NCBI RefSeq assembly: GCF_000344685.1
Contig: NW_006920417.1
Span: 1,476,836 to 1,540,835, forward strand
Origin: Gloeophyllum trabeum ATCC 11539
Taxonomy: Eukaryota > Basidiomycota > Agaricomycetes > Gloeophyllales > Gloeophyllaceae
DNA: 64,000 nt
Direction of reading: 5' to 3'
Positions 46,375-61,127 of this stretch are shown here, one piece after another. A model generated the notes under the pieces. The model was not told where the DNA came from, made no database searches, and worked only from the letters and a program-made list of their open reading frames with translations. The first letter of the stretch is position 1. Every line of letters begins with the position of its first letter. Both the position numbers and the translations under genes were made by a program.

Positions 46375-47284
46375 GGGACATACGTAGAAGTTCTGGTTAA
46401 TGTATTGTACTCTCTTGCTTCGACTGGGACCTGCCTAGGGTAGCTCTTTCGGATGACGGTCATCTACCCGGCTGACGGTACGGAGAGACTTCGCCGATCC
46501 ATCATTCTAAGGCAATGTCTGGACGAACGTGCGTCTGTTGCGGTATTCTTGAGGATGTTATCGGAGCGCCGAAGGTCCGCACGAAGGCGAGGTATCTTCT
46601 ATACACGTCAAGGTGCCCTGAATGCTTTCCACACTTGAGCTGCTTGAGGATGAACACCGCTTCACTTCGATTTCAGCTTAGATGGAAGATGGGCATGATG
46701 TAGGCCATCGCTATGAGCGGACCGAAAGCTAACCGGTGGTAGGGTGGAACCGTCGCAGACATGATATTCAATCCACTAAGATTCGAGCCTCCACGGGCTA
46801 CAGTGGATGGCACAATTGGAAGATGAGTTAGTACTGAAGTAAGCACATGCTCCATCGAGAGAAGGTGTTCAAGAATGAAATGGTAGGATTACTTAGCTTC
46901 CCAATTGCCGTTGTGTTGGCACGGAGCGTGACATAGCGGGCACGATCATGTTCCAATGTCCTAAATGTCAAGCTCTATGGCAACAGCGAAGTCGAAAGCA
47001 CGGCGTTTGAGTATTGAACGCAGAATCCCCCCTGCAGTTCCGAATTAAGCGAAAAGTTCAGTCGCTATGGACCGCTGGTTTGAAAAATAAGCACGGGCAA
47101 ACGAGTGGGAGAAGTCATCAGCGACAAAGGCACCTCAGGCTCTTGAGTGGCACCGCAGTTGCGCAGGAGGGCGGTGGCTGAGTATATGCGCCAAATAGAG
47201 ATAAAGAAGAGCAAATACGGAGCAAACAACGCCATCGTCGTCGGCAACGTTCGGGAGCACTCGCGCTGTAGCAAAACCGACATC
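46375..47284. other. HIS1-ATP17 spacer
   Basis: No gene recognised. The final 100-200 bases should be the ATP17 promoter and leader. Confidence 0.35.
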
Positions 47285-47760
47285 ATGCACGCCTCGCTCG
47301 TCCGCCGCCAGCTCGGGGGGCTCGTCCCCCCCAAAATCGCCACCCCATCCATTCTCGTGAGCAGTCTTTCCATGCTCTCGGACATTGAATATCTCAGTAA
47401 TTGCTTGACGAATTATTCTTAGTCTTCGGGACAAGGCGCAGGCCTCGCACCGCTAGTGCAGTTCTACTCGAAGCTGCCGAAGGGCCCGGCACCCTCGACT
47501 GCGGGGTACGGTATCAAGGCGCGCTACTTCAACGGCAAGAACGCTTCTGGCAAGCCGCTGCTAGTCCTGATTTTTGGCATGGCCACGATCGGGTACACGA
47601 TTGACTATAACAGTGCGTCTGCATCAAATATTCGTATCCTGACGCGAAAACTAACTGCTCCGCCAATCTTTAGTGCACTTGAGTGAGTTGGTATGCGGTA
47701 AGAGTATGTCGGGAGTACTGAACGTTTTTTCTAGAGCACCACAAGAACCACGCGCACTAG
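47285..47760 (+). CDS. ATP17: mitochondrial ATP synthase subunit f
   Basis: Small membrane subunit of the Fo part of mitochondrial ATP synthase. Four exons, 47285-47356, 47423-47612, 47674-47682 and 47735-47760, give 98 residues; the third exon is only 9 nt and is fixed by phase and by the conserved C-terminus. Product blocks: MHASLVRRQLGGLVPPKIAT at the start, GAGLAPLVQFYSKLPKGPAP, GIKARYFNGKNASGKP, the membrane segment LLVLIFGMATIGYTIDY and the end NMHLKHHKNHAH, all as in fungal subunit f. Automatic callers would probably miss the last two exons, because the exon-2 frame runs on only a short way. Confidence 0.92.
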
Positions 47761-49404
47761 AGGGCGGAATGGGGAGCGGGGGTGTAGGCAGAGGATGTAC
47801 ATCGGACTCGACGCGAATGATAGATTTTGCTCTCACCAGCAAGACGTTCATCTCCCTGCTAAAGTGATCCGCCGACTCGTTCGTCCGCTAAGGTATGTGA
47901 GAGAGTCATTTGCTCCCCAGGTGTGCTATCTTCCCTGGCGGCTAGTGGTCTATCACGAGAGAAAACATGTAAGCCCGATTCATCCTTGTGAAACGAACAC
48001 CAGTCTCATGCTCATACAGGTCCATGTCACGAGGGCTGGCGTGTTGTCAAGGCAAAAAGTTCCGTCGTAAATCGTCAGCTGAGGCCCACCTTGCGTTTCC
48101 TCGTGCGAGGACCCTGAGTACCTGAGAAGGACCGACGCGCGCAGGTTATGTCCGTGCCTTCGGGTCGGAGACATTTCTTCGGGCTGGCTTTGGCCCCCAT
48201 CTGCTCAGCAGCCGTTATTTCCTGGGTTCTTGAACCCACGCGAATATGCATTCGTTCGTGAGCGCGTTGACCGGGATCTTCGCAGATACATCGAGGTATC
48301 TGGGCATCCCGGTTTCGCGTGATGCTTGAGATTTCGTCGTGCCTTCTTGTGTCCGAGGCCTCTAGCTGACGCCGCAAGTCGAATACTCGTCCGCCCGGAT
48401 ACTCACATAGCTAAGTGTCGAGATCTATGTAGTACGCATTGTTGACACTACGGCTAGGTAAGCGCCCTTACGAGATGCCCTCTGACAAAGGAGAACGGAC
48501 GCCACCGCGGCCCGTTCATAAATCCCAATGAAGTTTACTACAGCCAAGAAAACCTATATGCGGCCTCTTGAATTGTACTCTTCGGGCCGTTGAACGTCCG
48601 CACCCTTGCGCCCCACCGAATAGTACTCCATACTTCAGCCCGCCAGACGTTCGGTGCCGGGAACGTGCTTCCCTCGTCAGCTGCTACACCTATTCACCTG
48701 CTTCCATGGACCGACTTACACTGCATTCCGTCTCTGTCGGCACAAACGAAGAGCATCGTGTTCCATCCGGCCCCAAGCATCGTGTATCCGACACACGTAC
48801 TTGCCCTGGACCTTGGCTCCATTCTGTATGCGCGGTGCGGCCGATACAGTTTTAGCCTCTGAAATAGCTGCCGGCGACATCGCGCCTTCGATCGAGCTGT
48901 GGCACCGCTCCGGTCCCTGATTGCTGTGAGCCATACGCCAGAATCATATTTTCACCTTCTCATGCGAACCCCGATAAGGCCAGCGGAATACAAAGCGCAC
49001 GATGTGATGTGTTTCGCAGTACATGGCAGGTCTCTGCTGACATTCACCCGCGCCTTCTGTGAAGGCCGTCTTGTCGCCAGTCTATCCTTGCCGGAGTGGG
49101 CATATATCCTTTCTAGAGCAGGAAGGTTACGCCATCCTGGCTCACCTGACTGCAAGGGACGTCGTCCATGCGGGCGCCTGTGTATTTTTGGGCAGCGTGG
49201 TACAGTACTGCGCCCTCGTGACGGATGTGAAGAGTGCTCCATCCCCATCTTCCATCGTGGATCTTCGGAGAGAAGATGGTGCTGACATTACGGGGGTATA
49301 TTACAGGGTAGTGTACATGGGGGTGATGATACAGGTCATGATGCAAGAGCGGGCGGGCGGGGGCCAAGAGGTGCGTGTTCGAGTGTGTCGTCCTGGGCCG
49401 GGAC
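47761..49404. other. spacer without a supported gene
   Basis: Numerous overlapping open frames of 60-130 codons on both strands between 48550 and 49400, none with a domain or convincing splice pattern. I see nothing else in it. Confidence 0.35.
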
Positions 49405-49855
49405 TCATCGTTGTCGTTTTGCAGCCGCTGCGCGGCACGCCCAGCAGTACTCGTCGACGGCGTCGATGTCTTTCTGCACTTCCTGGCCAAAGTTCTTTGT
49501 TTGAATGTTATGTGAAGAGCAAGAAAGAAGCACGATGAGCACCGGACGTCGGTGCGGTGAAGGGAGGCGGCACGTACTTTGTGGCAGCTCTGACTTCTGC
49601 ACGTCGATGGATGCCGGAGACTCCGCTCGCACCGGCTAGAGCTGCAGTCCATGATCGCGACGACCAGATGGCGTTGGAAGTGCTGCGAATAGTGAAAGAG
49701 GGCGCGTCAGTTTTGCTTGATCGACGTGCGTCAAGGAACGGGATGACATGTACCCCGCATTTCGTCCACCGCGTTCCTTCGCTGGATAGAATGGACGTTA
49801 GTTGGCGCGAGTGAGTCGGGGCGGGTAAGGCGACGTACGCGACCTGTTGGCACAT
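49405..49855 (-). CDS. small Cys-rich conserved protein (79 aa)
   Basis: Hidden four-exon gene found from splice signals: 49855-49839 (17 nt), 49781-49754 (28 nt), 49682-49578 and 49494-49405. Joined, they make one 79-residue frame beginning [20 protein letters not shown], continuing [20 protein letters not shown] and [19 protein letters not shown], and ending [19 protein letters not shown]. The spacing of MC, CGH, DC, C, HP..C..SC and C..C resembles a group of short fungal Cys/His proteins with an MC start and a CGH motif, which may bind metal; function is unknown. It has no signal peptide. All three introns have GT-AG ends, and the first has a CTAAC branch point. Each exon is too short to stand out as an open frame. 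Confidence 0.72.
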
Positions 49856-51491
49856 TTTCGAGAGTGTGCTGAGTCTGAACAAGAGGCAGGCGAACGTGCA
49901 ACAGCGTCTTATGACTCGCGAATGACTCGGCCGGGTGAACAGATGGGTGCTCCGGGTGCTGCGTAGTGGGGCGCGAGTCTACTAGGTTCGCGAGGGGGGA
50001 AGCAAGAGACGGCGGGCTCCCGAGAGGCGCGTCCTTTATGCGATTTCGCGAAGGACAAAGACCGGATGCTTGGGCCAAGTCATTTAAAATGATATCAGCC
50101 ACAGCGGTTTATTATTAATTACAAGCAGTGCAGCTGGCGCTGGACAGATCTCCGTGGGACGCCGCCGAGCAGCGCACATGTTTCCAGCCATTCGAAGTCT
50201 CCCAGCGAAGCCGTGTGTCGTATCAACGGCTGCAAGTGCCTTTCTGGGGGGGTGGCTGTCATGCGCCCGAACCTGCTGCATTGTCCGTTTCGGAAGCAAA
50301 TCGCAGGGTTCGGCTGCCAGACTGAGGCAATTATCGGGCTATCTTGGTGAAAGAACGCGTCTTCCGATGATGTGCCTCGGGCGGGCAACCCTGGGCAACC
50401 TCGACTTCGACTTCCTCTGCCCGGCTGGAACTTAGATAGGCGTATCTGGCTGCGAGCAATCTCCTTTTGTGGATGTGGCGGAAGGAGATGCGCGAATTCC
50501 CCCGGCGTACGAGGATGCTTCTCGCTTTATCACCCGATGCTGCTCTCACACCTCCAGCAGCAGATGATGCTCCGGATGGCTAGTACTTTTCGAGTTACAT
50601 CAGAAACATCGTAGTGGTGCTTCACCTCTCTGACGGCAGGCTGCGATGACCTGTCCCTGTGACGCTGCGGCACGGAAACACGCATTGCCAGCCTTGGGAT
50701 CGGGGACACGTCTTGTCGACTGTCGTGGTCGTGTCGCCCGGTCTGACTTGAACAGCATCATCGCACGCCACAACTCTGAGGGCTGCCGTGTCCTCTGATG
50801 CCGCAGTAGCTATCTGATAATTCTGCTGCCAATCGGTCTACATAGCGTGCGGCAAGACGTCGGTCCCGCGGCGCGTCCCCTTCCGTGCGGTTCGTATTTG
50901 GTTTAGACCCATGTGCTCGTCTTCTCGATATCTGGGTTCGATCAACAACGAGTCGAATCGAGTCCCCGACATACCTGTAGACGCACCGGTGACGCGCCCT
51001 AGTCCGTGTACGGCACAATGGCCTTGAGTTTCCCTGTGGCGTCAGAATGCCCAGACTTTCCAAGACAATGCAGCGGGAAGCAGGACGTCAGGATCGCTTG
51101 GAACTGTCAAGATAATAGCTACAGTGACTATGACTTTGCATGCGCAACTATACAGTAATAGCACTTGGACGCGCTGTGGCCTGTCGTTCAGTCTCATCTG
51201 ATGTTTCAGAAGTGCAACACCCTTGCCGGCCATTGGACTCTATCCGGCAACAAGTGGCCCATTGGTGCGCATTAGACCTTTGACGCAGAAGTGGTCGTAT
51301 TTTGGGCGGTTTAGCGAGGGAACTTCAGTAAAACCCGTGGCTCGCGAACTGTCACAATGCGGATACGGACTCATCCGAAAGTGCAAGCCAAACAATTCGG
51401 CATGTCCTGAGTACAGCACCCCATGGAGAGCAGAGCTACTGCGCATTGGGCGGGGATAATTCCGTACAACTCGGAAGCAATCATCGACGCG
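49856..51491. other. spacer without a supported gene
   Basis: 5' flank of the Cys-rich gene and 3' flank of the GPI transamidase gene. Open frames are short and unrecognised. Confidence 0.35.
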
Positions 51492-53924
51492 CTATATCGA
51501 CTTGTCCTTTTCCTCCGCCGCGTTCTCGGCAACAGGCCCCGTCTTCAACCTCACCACCACAAACCTCCTCGTCATCAAATTGAACACCATCCCGAACGTG
51601 AGCGCGATGAGCGTGCAGCTCATGATGATCACGTTGTACGGCATGCTGAAGTCCGGCGTCGCGAGGTCCACGAGGAGCACCCGGGTGTAGATCCTCGCCC
51701 TGCGTCCTGCTGGCTCAGATCCATTGACAGGAGCGCGAAGGACATCCGCCAGGGGCACAAGCACCGCTGGCGGGAGGTCCCACCCGCGCTGCGCGTCCGG
51801 CGGGTGCTCGGTGTACCGCAGGAACGACTTCATCACCTCCATCTCGAGCTGCGTGGTGCTGTTCGGCGGCAGCGTCAGCACGGACTCGAACAACGCCGGG
51901 CGACCGTGCGGGACCGGTGGGGTGTAGGCTATATCGGACAGCAAATCATCTAAAGACAAAATAGAACGAAAATCAGGAGACTTTGACGTCGATGGAGCAG
52001 TGGACGTACCACGTGCGCTGCCGCCGTTGGATATCTTGAGAGTGTGGAGATAAAACTGGACGTGCCACGGCATCGTCTCGAGGTAGACCGCCTGGATCTC
52101 CGACGGCAGGCTATTCCGTATTGACACCGATAGCCGCCCGCGAGATTGGCTGGTGCCTGCCATTGTGCGTTGGACCGAGAGAGGACTAGGAGGCTGCGAG
52201 GCTGGATCCAGGGCTAGCCAAGGACGATTGATGAGCGTGCCGCGCTGGATCTGCTGCATTACTTACGGTACACGAATTCAGATTCCAGCGGCCATCTTAA
52301 TGCCAAGTTTAGTTCACTCTCAACTGTCATTGGCGCGTTAGTCTTGGAGAACTGGGTGCACAACGTCCCGGACTTACTATTTGACGTATCATAGATGGCC
52401 TTGCCATCCTGAACTGTGGACGGCTGCGGGTCGATCGAGTACGCCTCATTCGTGGGCAGCTCGACGACAATACGGCTGGCGCTAGCAACCGGACATGCTT
52501 TGCCGATGGGCCTACCAAAAATCGACTGCAGAGACCAGTCTAATATCCATCAACTACGGAGCACGGAATCCAGCGACGCTAATGCTCACCGCGCTTCTTG
52601 TCGAACGACAACCGCACCGGGTCAAAGACCGCCTGGAACGCTAGCCGTACCTCGACGCCTCTCTCCGCATGCCAGGTAACGTGGACGCTCATGCCGTGCC
52701 AGTCCGCCCCGAAAAGGCGGTGCGGGTTAAGCAGGGTCGCAATGCCCGAGATGCCCTTGCACGGCAGGAGCTTGAGGAAGGGCGTCAGGTTCTCGGTGCA
52801 GACGGTCTCAGAGGGCAAGGTTGCATGGCGCAGTTGGTGCGGGAGGGTCCACGCTGGGAGGTCGCCTTCCGGTGCGAATGCGAGCTTGGGTATCGTGGTG
52901 CGCTGCTCGTCGAGGGAGCCGATTGACGCACAGAAGAGCCCGGCAAGGGCGTTGCGCAGGCCTTTCCATCGCTCGTCTACGCTGCAGCAATGCGACACAT
53001 GTCAGTCTTTTGCTGCGTGTGTCATAATCGTACTCACGAGGATGAACCGCCGTCGCCAATCCACGCCCATAGCTGGGCTCCAGTCCCGACTTCTTGCTCG
53101 TCTGGATAGCCCCAGCGGTCGTAGTCCCATTTTCCGGCGTTCAGGGAGAGGTGCAGCTCGGTGGTAGCATACTCCTGGAGTACTTGACCCAGTGCGAGTG
53201 GGAATAATGTGTAATGTTGGGCTGGGTTGTTCGTCAATATCTTTGCAGTTATCTCACATATGTGAATCGTAATTGACTCCGTCAAAGACCAATGTCAGCT
53301 AACGGGAGGCTAAGGTCAAGGGCTACTATAACTTTGGACAATATGAGGGAACGACAGGCAAGTAAATCGTGGCCTAACCCTTGCAGCTCATACTTTTTAT
53401 CCAAAGTTGCAGTAGCCGTCAACTTCGCACAACTATCGACTGACATGGGATACAAAAGAATGGACCGTGGTATTCGGAGCATTATATTCCACGAAGCCAG
53501 ACTATCGCTGTCCCAGCATTGTCTGTGGGTAGTCAAAGAAAAAAAGGGAATAAAAGCTCAGCACTGGAGGCAAGAGAAATCATCCCGTAAACCTGAGTCC
53601 ATCGTCCCAGGCAAACCTTAACCTGCCGTTCTCTCTTCCGTCCAGCGAGAACTGCTCTAAGAACGTTTCTCTGCCATACCCCAGGAAAGAGCAACCTCCG
53701 CATACGTTGCTATAACACTCACGTATATTTCCCGCATCTATTTTTTCCGGGTTTCTGGGAACGCCTCCCTCCAGCAAAGTACTAAACGAGAATCTGGATA
53801 TAACTTTGCCATCGCGTAAAGGCCGCAGCGTCAGCTCTTCCTTGAACGTTTCCGGTCGAGTTGCAGCAACGGTCCCCAGGATATATAGGAGCAACGTAGC
53901 AGGAAGCGTTGACCAGTGCACCAT
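51492..53924 (-). CDS. GPI16: GPI transamidase subunit Gpi16/PIG-T
   Basis: Luminal subunit of the ER GPI-transamidase complex that attaches GPI anchors to proteins. Start at 53924 with a signal peptide (MVHWSTLPATLLLYILGTVA), then ETFKEELTLRPLRDGKVISR and FSFSTLLEG. A long intron (53722-53222, 501 nt) leads to QHYTLFPLALGQVLQEYATT, ELHLSLNAGKWDYDRWGYP and GTGAQLWAWI. Later exons carry TVCTENLTPFLKLLPCKG, ISGIATLLNPHRLFGADWH, SIFGRPIGKACPVASASRI, QRTMAGTSQSRGRLSVSIRN and YLETMPWHVQFYLHTLKI. The last exon ends with the single membrane helix SMPYNVIIMSCTLIALTFGM and a short cytosolic tail. The Cys in LPCKG is the conserved residue that in other species links to the Gpi8 peptidase. Most other introns are short. 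Divergent with AFG2. Confidence 0.9.
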
Positions 53925-54327
53925 TGATTCGACTTTATAGCATGGCCGTACAGTACGACGCGATGATGACGGGAACAGGTACGCGAGTGCCACAGAGAGA
54001 AGCCCACCGCATTCCACGTGAAATTACCATAAACGGTCGATAAGAACGAATATTTAGTACGCGACGCCTAGCGAGAAACCAGACATTTTCGTAGTTTTGC
54101 TTTGTACAGAGGCTAAAGTGAGCCCATCGAATGTCAGGTCAAGCATAGATTCAGAAGCTTCCGCCTGAGTGCTGAGGGGTGAGGTCATTTCAGAATTTTT
54201 TGCCTTGTATATTTGAGCGGTTCTCCGTAGCTTCCGTCAATTGCTTGTGCCCGCGAACTACTCCCAACGCGAGGCATAGATAGCAGACCACTGGTCCTGT
54301 ACAGCGCGGAATTTGAGTGGCATTAAC
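53925..54327. promoter_or_regulatory. divergent promoter of GPI16 and AFG2
   Basis: Four hundred bases separate the start codons of two divergently transcribed essential genes, so both promoters must lie here and may share elements. No named binding site was identified. Confidence 0.5.
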
Positions 54328-57431
<3,104 letters not shown>

Positions 57432-57648
57432 GACTCACTTGTATCACTCATGCGACGGGGTATTATGCAATATTAATTCGGTGCGTATGGCGTATAATGA
57501 TACATTGTGCTTTGCGTGATACATCTGCTGACAAACCCCCGATCGACCAATGATCTCTGGAGAGCCTGGAATGACCTTGGTCAAGACAATGGCCAATTTA
57601 GCGAGTCAGAAGGCTCAACGCACAATCCAATCACAGAGATACAGTCAT

Positions 57649-57945
57649 CTATAGCACGGGATCCTGGACCGGCTTAGTGTCGCCGTGTGCTCCTCGACCC
57701 TTAGTGTCGAATTCTGCGAGATCCTGGTCAACATCCGGATGTCATTAGCCTCGAGACAAAATCGACATACCTGCGGGATCCCTCGTTGCAACACCAGCCC
57801 GCTTGTTGGCGCCAGGCTCCTGCGTCGAGCCCTGCACCCGCTGGGCCTCGGTCTCCGTCAACTTGTCGTCGTTCAACTTCTGCTTGCTCTCCTGCGGGAG
57901 CTCATCGATGAGCTTGTCACCAACGAAGTTGTGAGTCGTGGCCAT
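57649..57945 (-). CDS. small hydrophilic protein (79 aa)
   Basis: Two exons, 57945-57771 and 57713-57649, joined by a 57-nt GT-AG intron. The product starts MATTHNFVGDKLIDELPQES and continues KQKLNDDKLTETEAQRVQGS, QEPGANKRAGVATRDPAEFD and TKGRGAHGDTKPVQDPVL. It is highly charged, lacks hydrophobic segments and has a Gly/Asp-rich tail, so it is probably largely disordered. I do not recognise a named family, although the composition recalls small stress-related hydrophilic proteins. The second acceptor (CTCGCAG) was chosen because it gives the longer, compositionally consistent tail; the upstream acceptor gives an early stop. It converges with AFG2, with about 220 bases between stop codons. Confidence 0.6.
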
Positions 57946-58412
57946 CGTGGATGATAATGAGGATGATTTGTGAGCAATAACACGGGGGAATTCGTCGAGA
58001 CGAAGATGGTTTGTGTTTTTCGTCAGGATGATCTACAGCGGTTATATATTAGAGGTGTGGCTGAGAAGGTCGATGATGTCATCGAATCGATGAGGTGGGA
58101 TGTCACTGGCACGTCATTCTGCGCCACCAGCCACACTTCCTGAGTGGCGGAGAAAGAACGTGAATTTCCGAGGCTGGCACCACACGCGCCACCTTCGCGT
58201 GACCGACGCGTAAATGAGCGCGTCTCCATGGCCCTCAGGCCACACAGGGGACTTCGTGTAATTGACACAACACATATTGTGGATTGTACCTCTCATTTTC
58301 ATTCTCTATCTTATAGCAACAGGATTTACAATCTGACGTGCCGCTTTCCACCAGCCGAACGACCTTTGCAAGGTGCAACGGAGGGAGTTTGGGTCGCCCT
58401 TCTATCTCATGA
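57946..58412. other. spacer
   Basis: 5' flank of the small hydrophilic gene and 3' flank of the sedolisin gene. TATATATT near 58045 on the minus side could be a TATA element about 90-100 bases upstream of the small gene. Confidence 0.35.
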
Positions 58413-61127
58413 TCAGGGCAAACCAAGCAGCATGGGCATGAGAATGGTTAAATCAGGTGTACCAACACCTACGCAAGGACATTAGCCAAGCGTGCAAGTA
58501 CCAGGATCATGTCAAGCACGTACCAGTGACGGGATCCCATCCAGGTTCGCTGGAAAACAGGCGAACCGGTTACTTATAGCCAGCGAAAAAGAAAGGAGTA
58601 ACATACGTCGTGAAACCTACTGTACCTAATTTCGTTCAGACCCTGTCAGCCACAGCCCTCCCTTTGGAAGCAGGGGCGCTACTCACCACAGCCCTGGTTG
58701 GAACCATTCGTGATATCATGGAAAGCGGATGCGAATCCAGGCGTGTAGATCTAAGTAGCAATCAGGTTTGCCGCTTTCTCTTAGCCAAAAAGGCTTTCAG
58801 TGATCTTACCACAGGGTTCAAAAAGCCTGACAACAGTCAGATGGATGTACGGCCCCAGAGTGGGCGAGATACTCACCGACCGGTCCTTTCCCCGCGCCCA
58901 ATCGAGCATCGTTAACCAACGTGATCATGGATCCAACCACCGGCGACGATGCAGAAGTCCCGTATACCAGCTCGAATTCCCCATCAATAGCTTGGCAATA
59001 CGGTAAGTAAATTGAAATGAAAGAGTACGCGACCAAATAGATGCTGACCAATGACATAGTTGACACTATGCGCAGGTGAGCAAGGTTCGTCCAATAGCCC
59101 ATAGTGAACACCCACCCATTAGCGGCCAAGTCAGGGAACGCTCGAACCTGTGTGCAACGATAGTTAACAGCAAATCTCGCCCGAAGCACAGCATCCACCT
59201 ACATTCCCACTGTTATTGTACTGTGCCGCGGTGTACGGAGGCGGGTACGCCTCTAAATAATGCGTGACCGCAGCAGCCTGGTACGACGGCATGGCGAATA
59301 TATTGCTGAAGCCGCCACCGCTGTAGATGACCGTCTCCGCCGCACTCTCGGGTTCATATACCGTGTACCCAGGGCTCACTTGCGTCGCACCCACGGCCGT
59401 GACGTAGGGACACGTAGCAGGGAAGTCCGGGTTGAACCGCGTTCCATTCACACTCTCCGTGTCTAGACGTCGATTAGCACAGAGCGCATGAAGGCCAGCT
59501 CGAGTAGCGTAGGACGTACTTGTGGCAGTATCAATGCACTCGCCACCGAAGCCAGCGACGCCGTAGTCACCCGAAGCGTAGAGAACGGTGGTTCCCATCA
59601 TACCGAGCTTGGCGTACTCGTTGCACTGCCGGATGGCGTACGCGGGCGTAGCGGTGAATTCGTCTTGGCCGTATGAAGTGGACACTACATACGGAGGAGC
59701 GATGATTCCACACGATTCCGGTCCTGCAAAAGAGGATGAGTGACAGATAAGCGGTTTCAGCATAGGAGATGTAGACGTACCGTTGTATCCGCCGGGAGCG
59801 GTGTCAGGGTATATACCGTCTTGGCTGGGATCGTCCCCGCCTTCATATGTGCAGAAAGAGGCGTCGACGGCGTCGAGCCAGTTATCAAAGCCGGCACCTG
59901 TCCAAGGTGATTTTGGTTGAGCTCTATAACTCGCGGACCACAAAGGGTGACTGACCTTCTACCATATCGCCTGTCTGCAACAAAGTGACGTTTTGAGGGG
60001 TAACGAGGCTCATCGCGTATTCGAAGTCGAGATCGCTCTCCCCATTGTAGTCGAATCCCTGGTATTGGGCCTGAGGATAGCCTGATGATTCTCTTGTAAG
60101 CATTGACATGCAATGGGTACTGTTCATGCTAACCTCCATCGATGGATACGAGTACAGGGCGAGTACCGACCAGACTTGGCGAGTAGTTGCTGAAGAACAT
60201 ATCGAGATCTGTGGGCAGGTACGCTTGAGGTGTAAACTCCACTGTAATGGCCGTCAGGTTTATCCACTCTTGTGTCTGCCAGATACTGGGGGCCACTTAC
60301 CGACACCGTACGTGTTCTTCCCTGTCTGTGTTGGGACATAGTAGATATTGTACAATGCCCTCAAGCAAGCGGGGGTTATATATTCGTCGCAGGAGTCCAA
60401 GCTCGGCGCTACGCTGGGATGCTCTCCGTTGGTCTTCGGCCCGTTGTACGGTGACGGCTTGCCCAAGGAGCTTTCTCTTTTACGCTTCAGCTTTCCCGGA
60501 GCGCCTTCGTCCCGTGCGACGCGATGGTTAAAGTGAACCGTAGGCTTGACGAGCTCGATGTGAGGTTGAACATGCGCTGGGAGAGAATACGAGTGGCAGC
60601 CTAGTCGAAGATTCAATAAGCCTGGCGTGATACACTGGCGGTAGTAACAACTAACTGATTTGCTCGAGCCCGGACTCCTCATGTTCGTAGACATGGTATT
60701 CCGTGTCCAACAGGTCTTCCGCCTCAGCCACAGTAGCATTCAGCTCGATCCAGCCTTTATTACCGCTGAGCCTGATGCGTTCGGGAGATATACCGGATCC
60801 GATCAGCCAATTTTTAACGGCCTCGATGGTCTCAGAGCTAGGCTTGAACATCTCGATTACCTCGGTCGGCGACAAATGTTTGCCATAGTCGGCAGAATGC
60901 GGGTGCGAGACCGCCATGAGGATATCCTCGACCTTGTCGAGATTACTCTGCGTCAAGCCGAATCTCATAGGAAGGATCTTGTCGGACTCGAGTCTGCGAG
61001 ACTGCACCCATGCTGGTGAGGGTTCAGCAGCGCGCTTCTCGTGGACGACATAGTTGGCTCGGCGAGAGGGGGCCGCGAAGGTCAGACCGCCCAGAGCGAG
61101 GATAAAAAGGGACCACGAGAGCAACAT
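58413..61127 (-). CDS. secreted sedolisin (S53) peptidase, tripeptidyl-peptidase type
   Basis: Acid serine-carboxyl peptidase of the fungal tripeptidyl-peptidase group. The first exon encodes a signal peptide (MLLSWSLFILALGGLTFAAP) and an activation prodomain (DKILPMRFGLTQSNLDKVED, SADYGKHLSPTEVIEMF, GNKGWIELNATVAEAEDLLD). After a linker, the mature enzyme shows CLRALYNI, the catalytic Glu and Asp in GESDLDFEYA, the oxyanion Asp in YASGDYG, and the catalytic Ser in YGTSASSPV. At the C-terminus short exons give HDITNGSNQGCG, EPGWDPVTG and VGTPDLTILMPMLLGLP before the stop at 58413, including the calcium-site region. All expected parts are present, so it should be active at acidic pH outside the cell. 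About ten or more short introns are needed. Fungi use such enzymes in nitrogen scavenging. Confidence 0.88.

Noticed and set aside
49113..49652. 179-codon minus-strand frame
   Set aside because: It overlaps two exons of the Cys-rich gene but in part uses intron sequence; the spliced model explains the conserved residues better.
51492..52259. Reading QIQRGTLINRPWLALDPASQ as coding in GPI16
   Set aside because: A GT-AG intron removes this stretch and joins EFVYR to PLSVQRTMAG as in the family.
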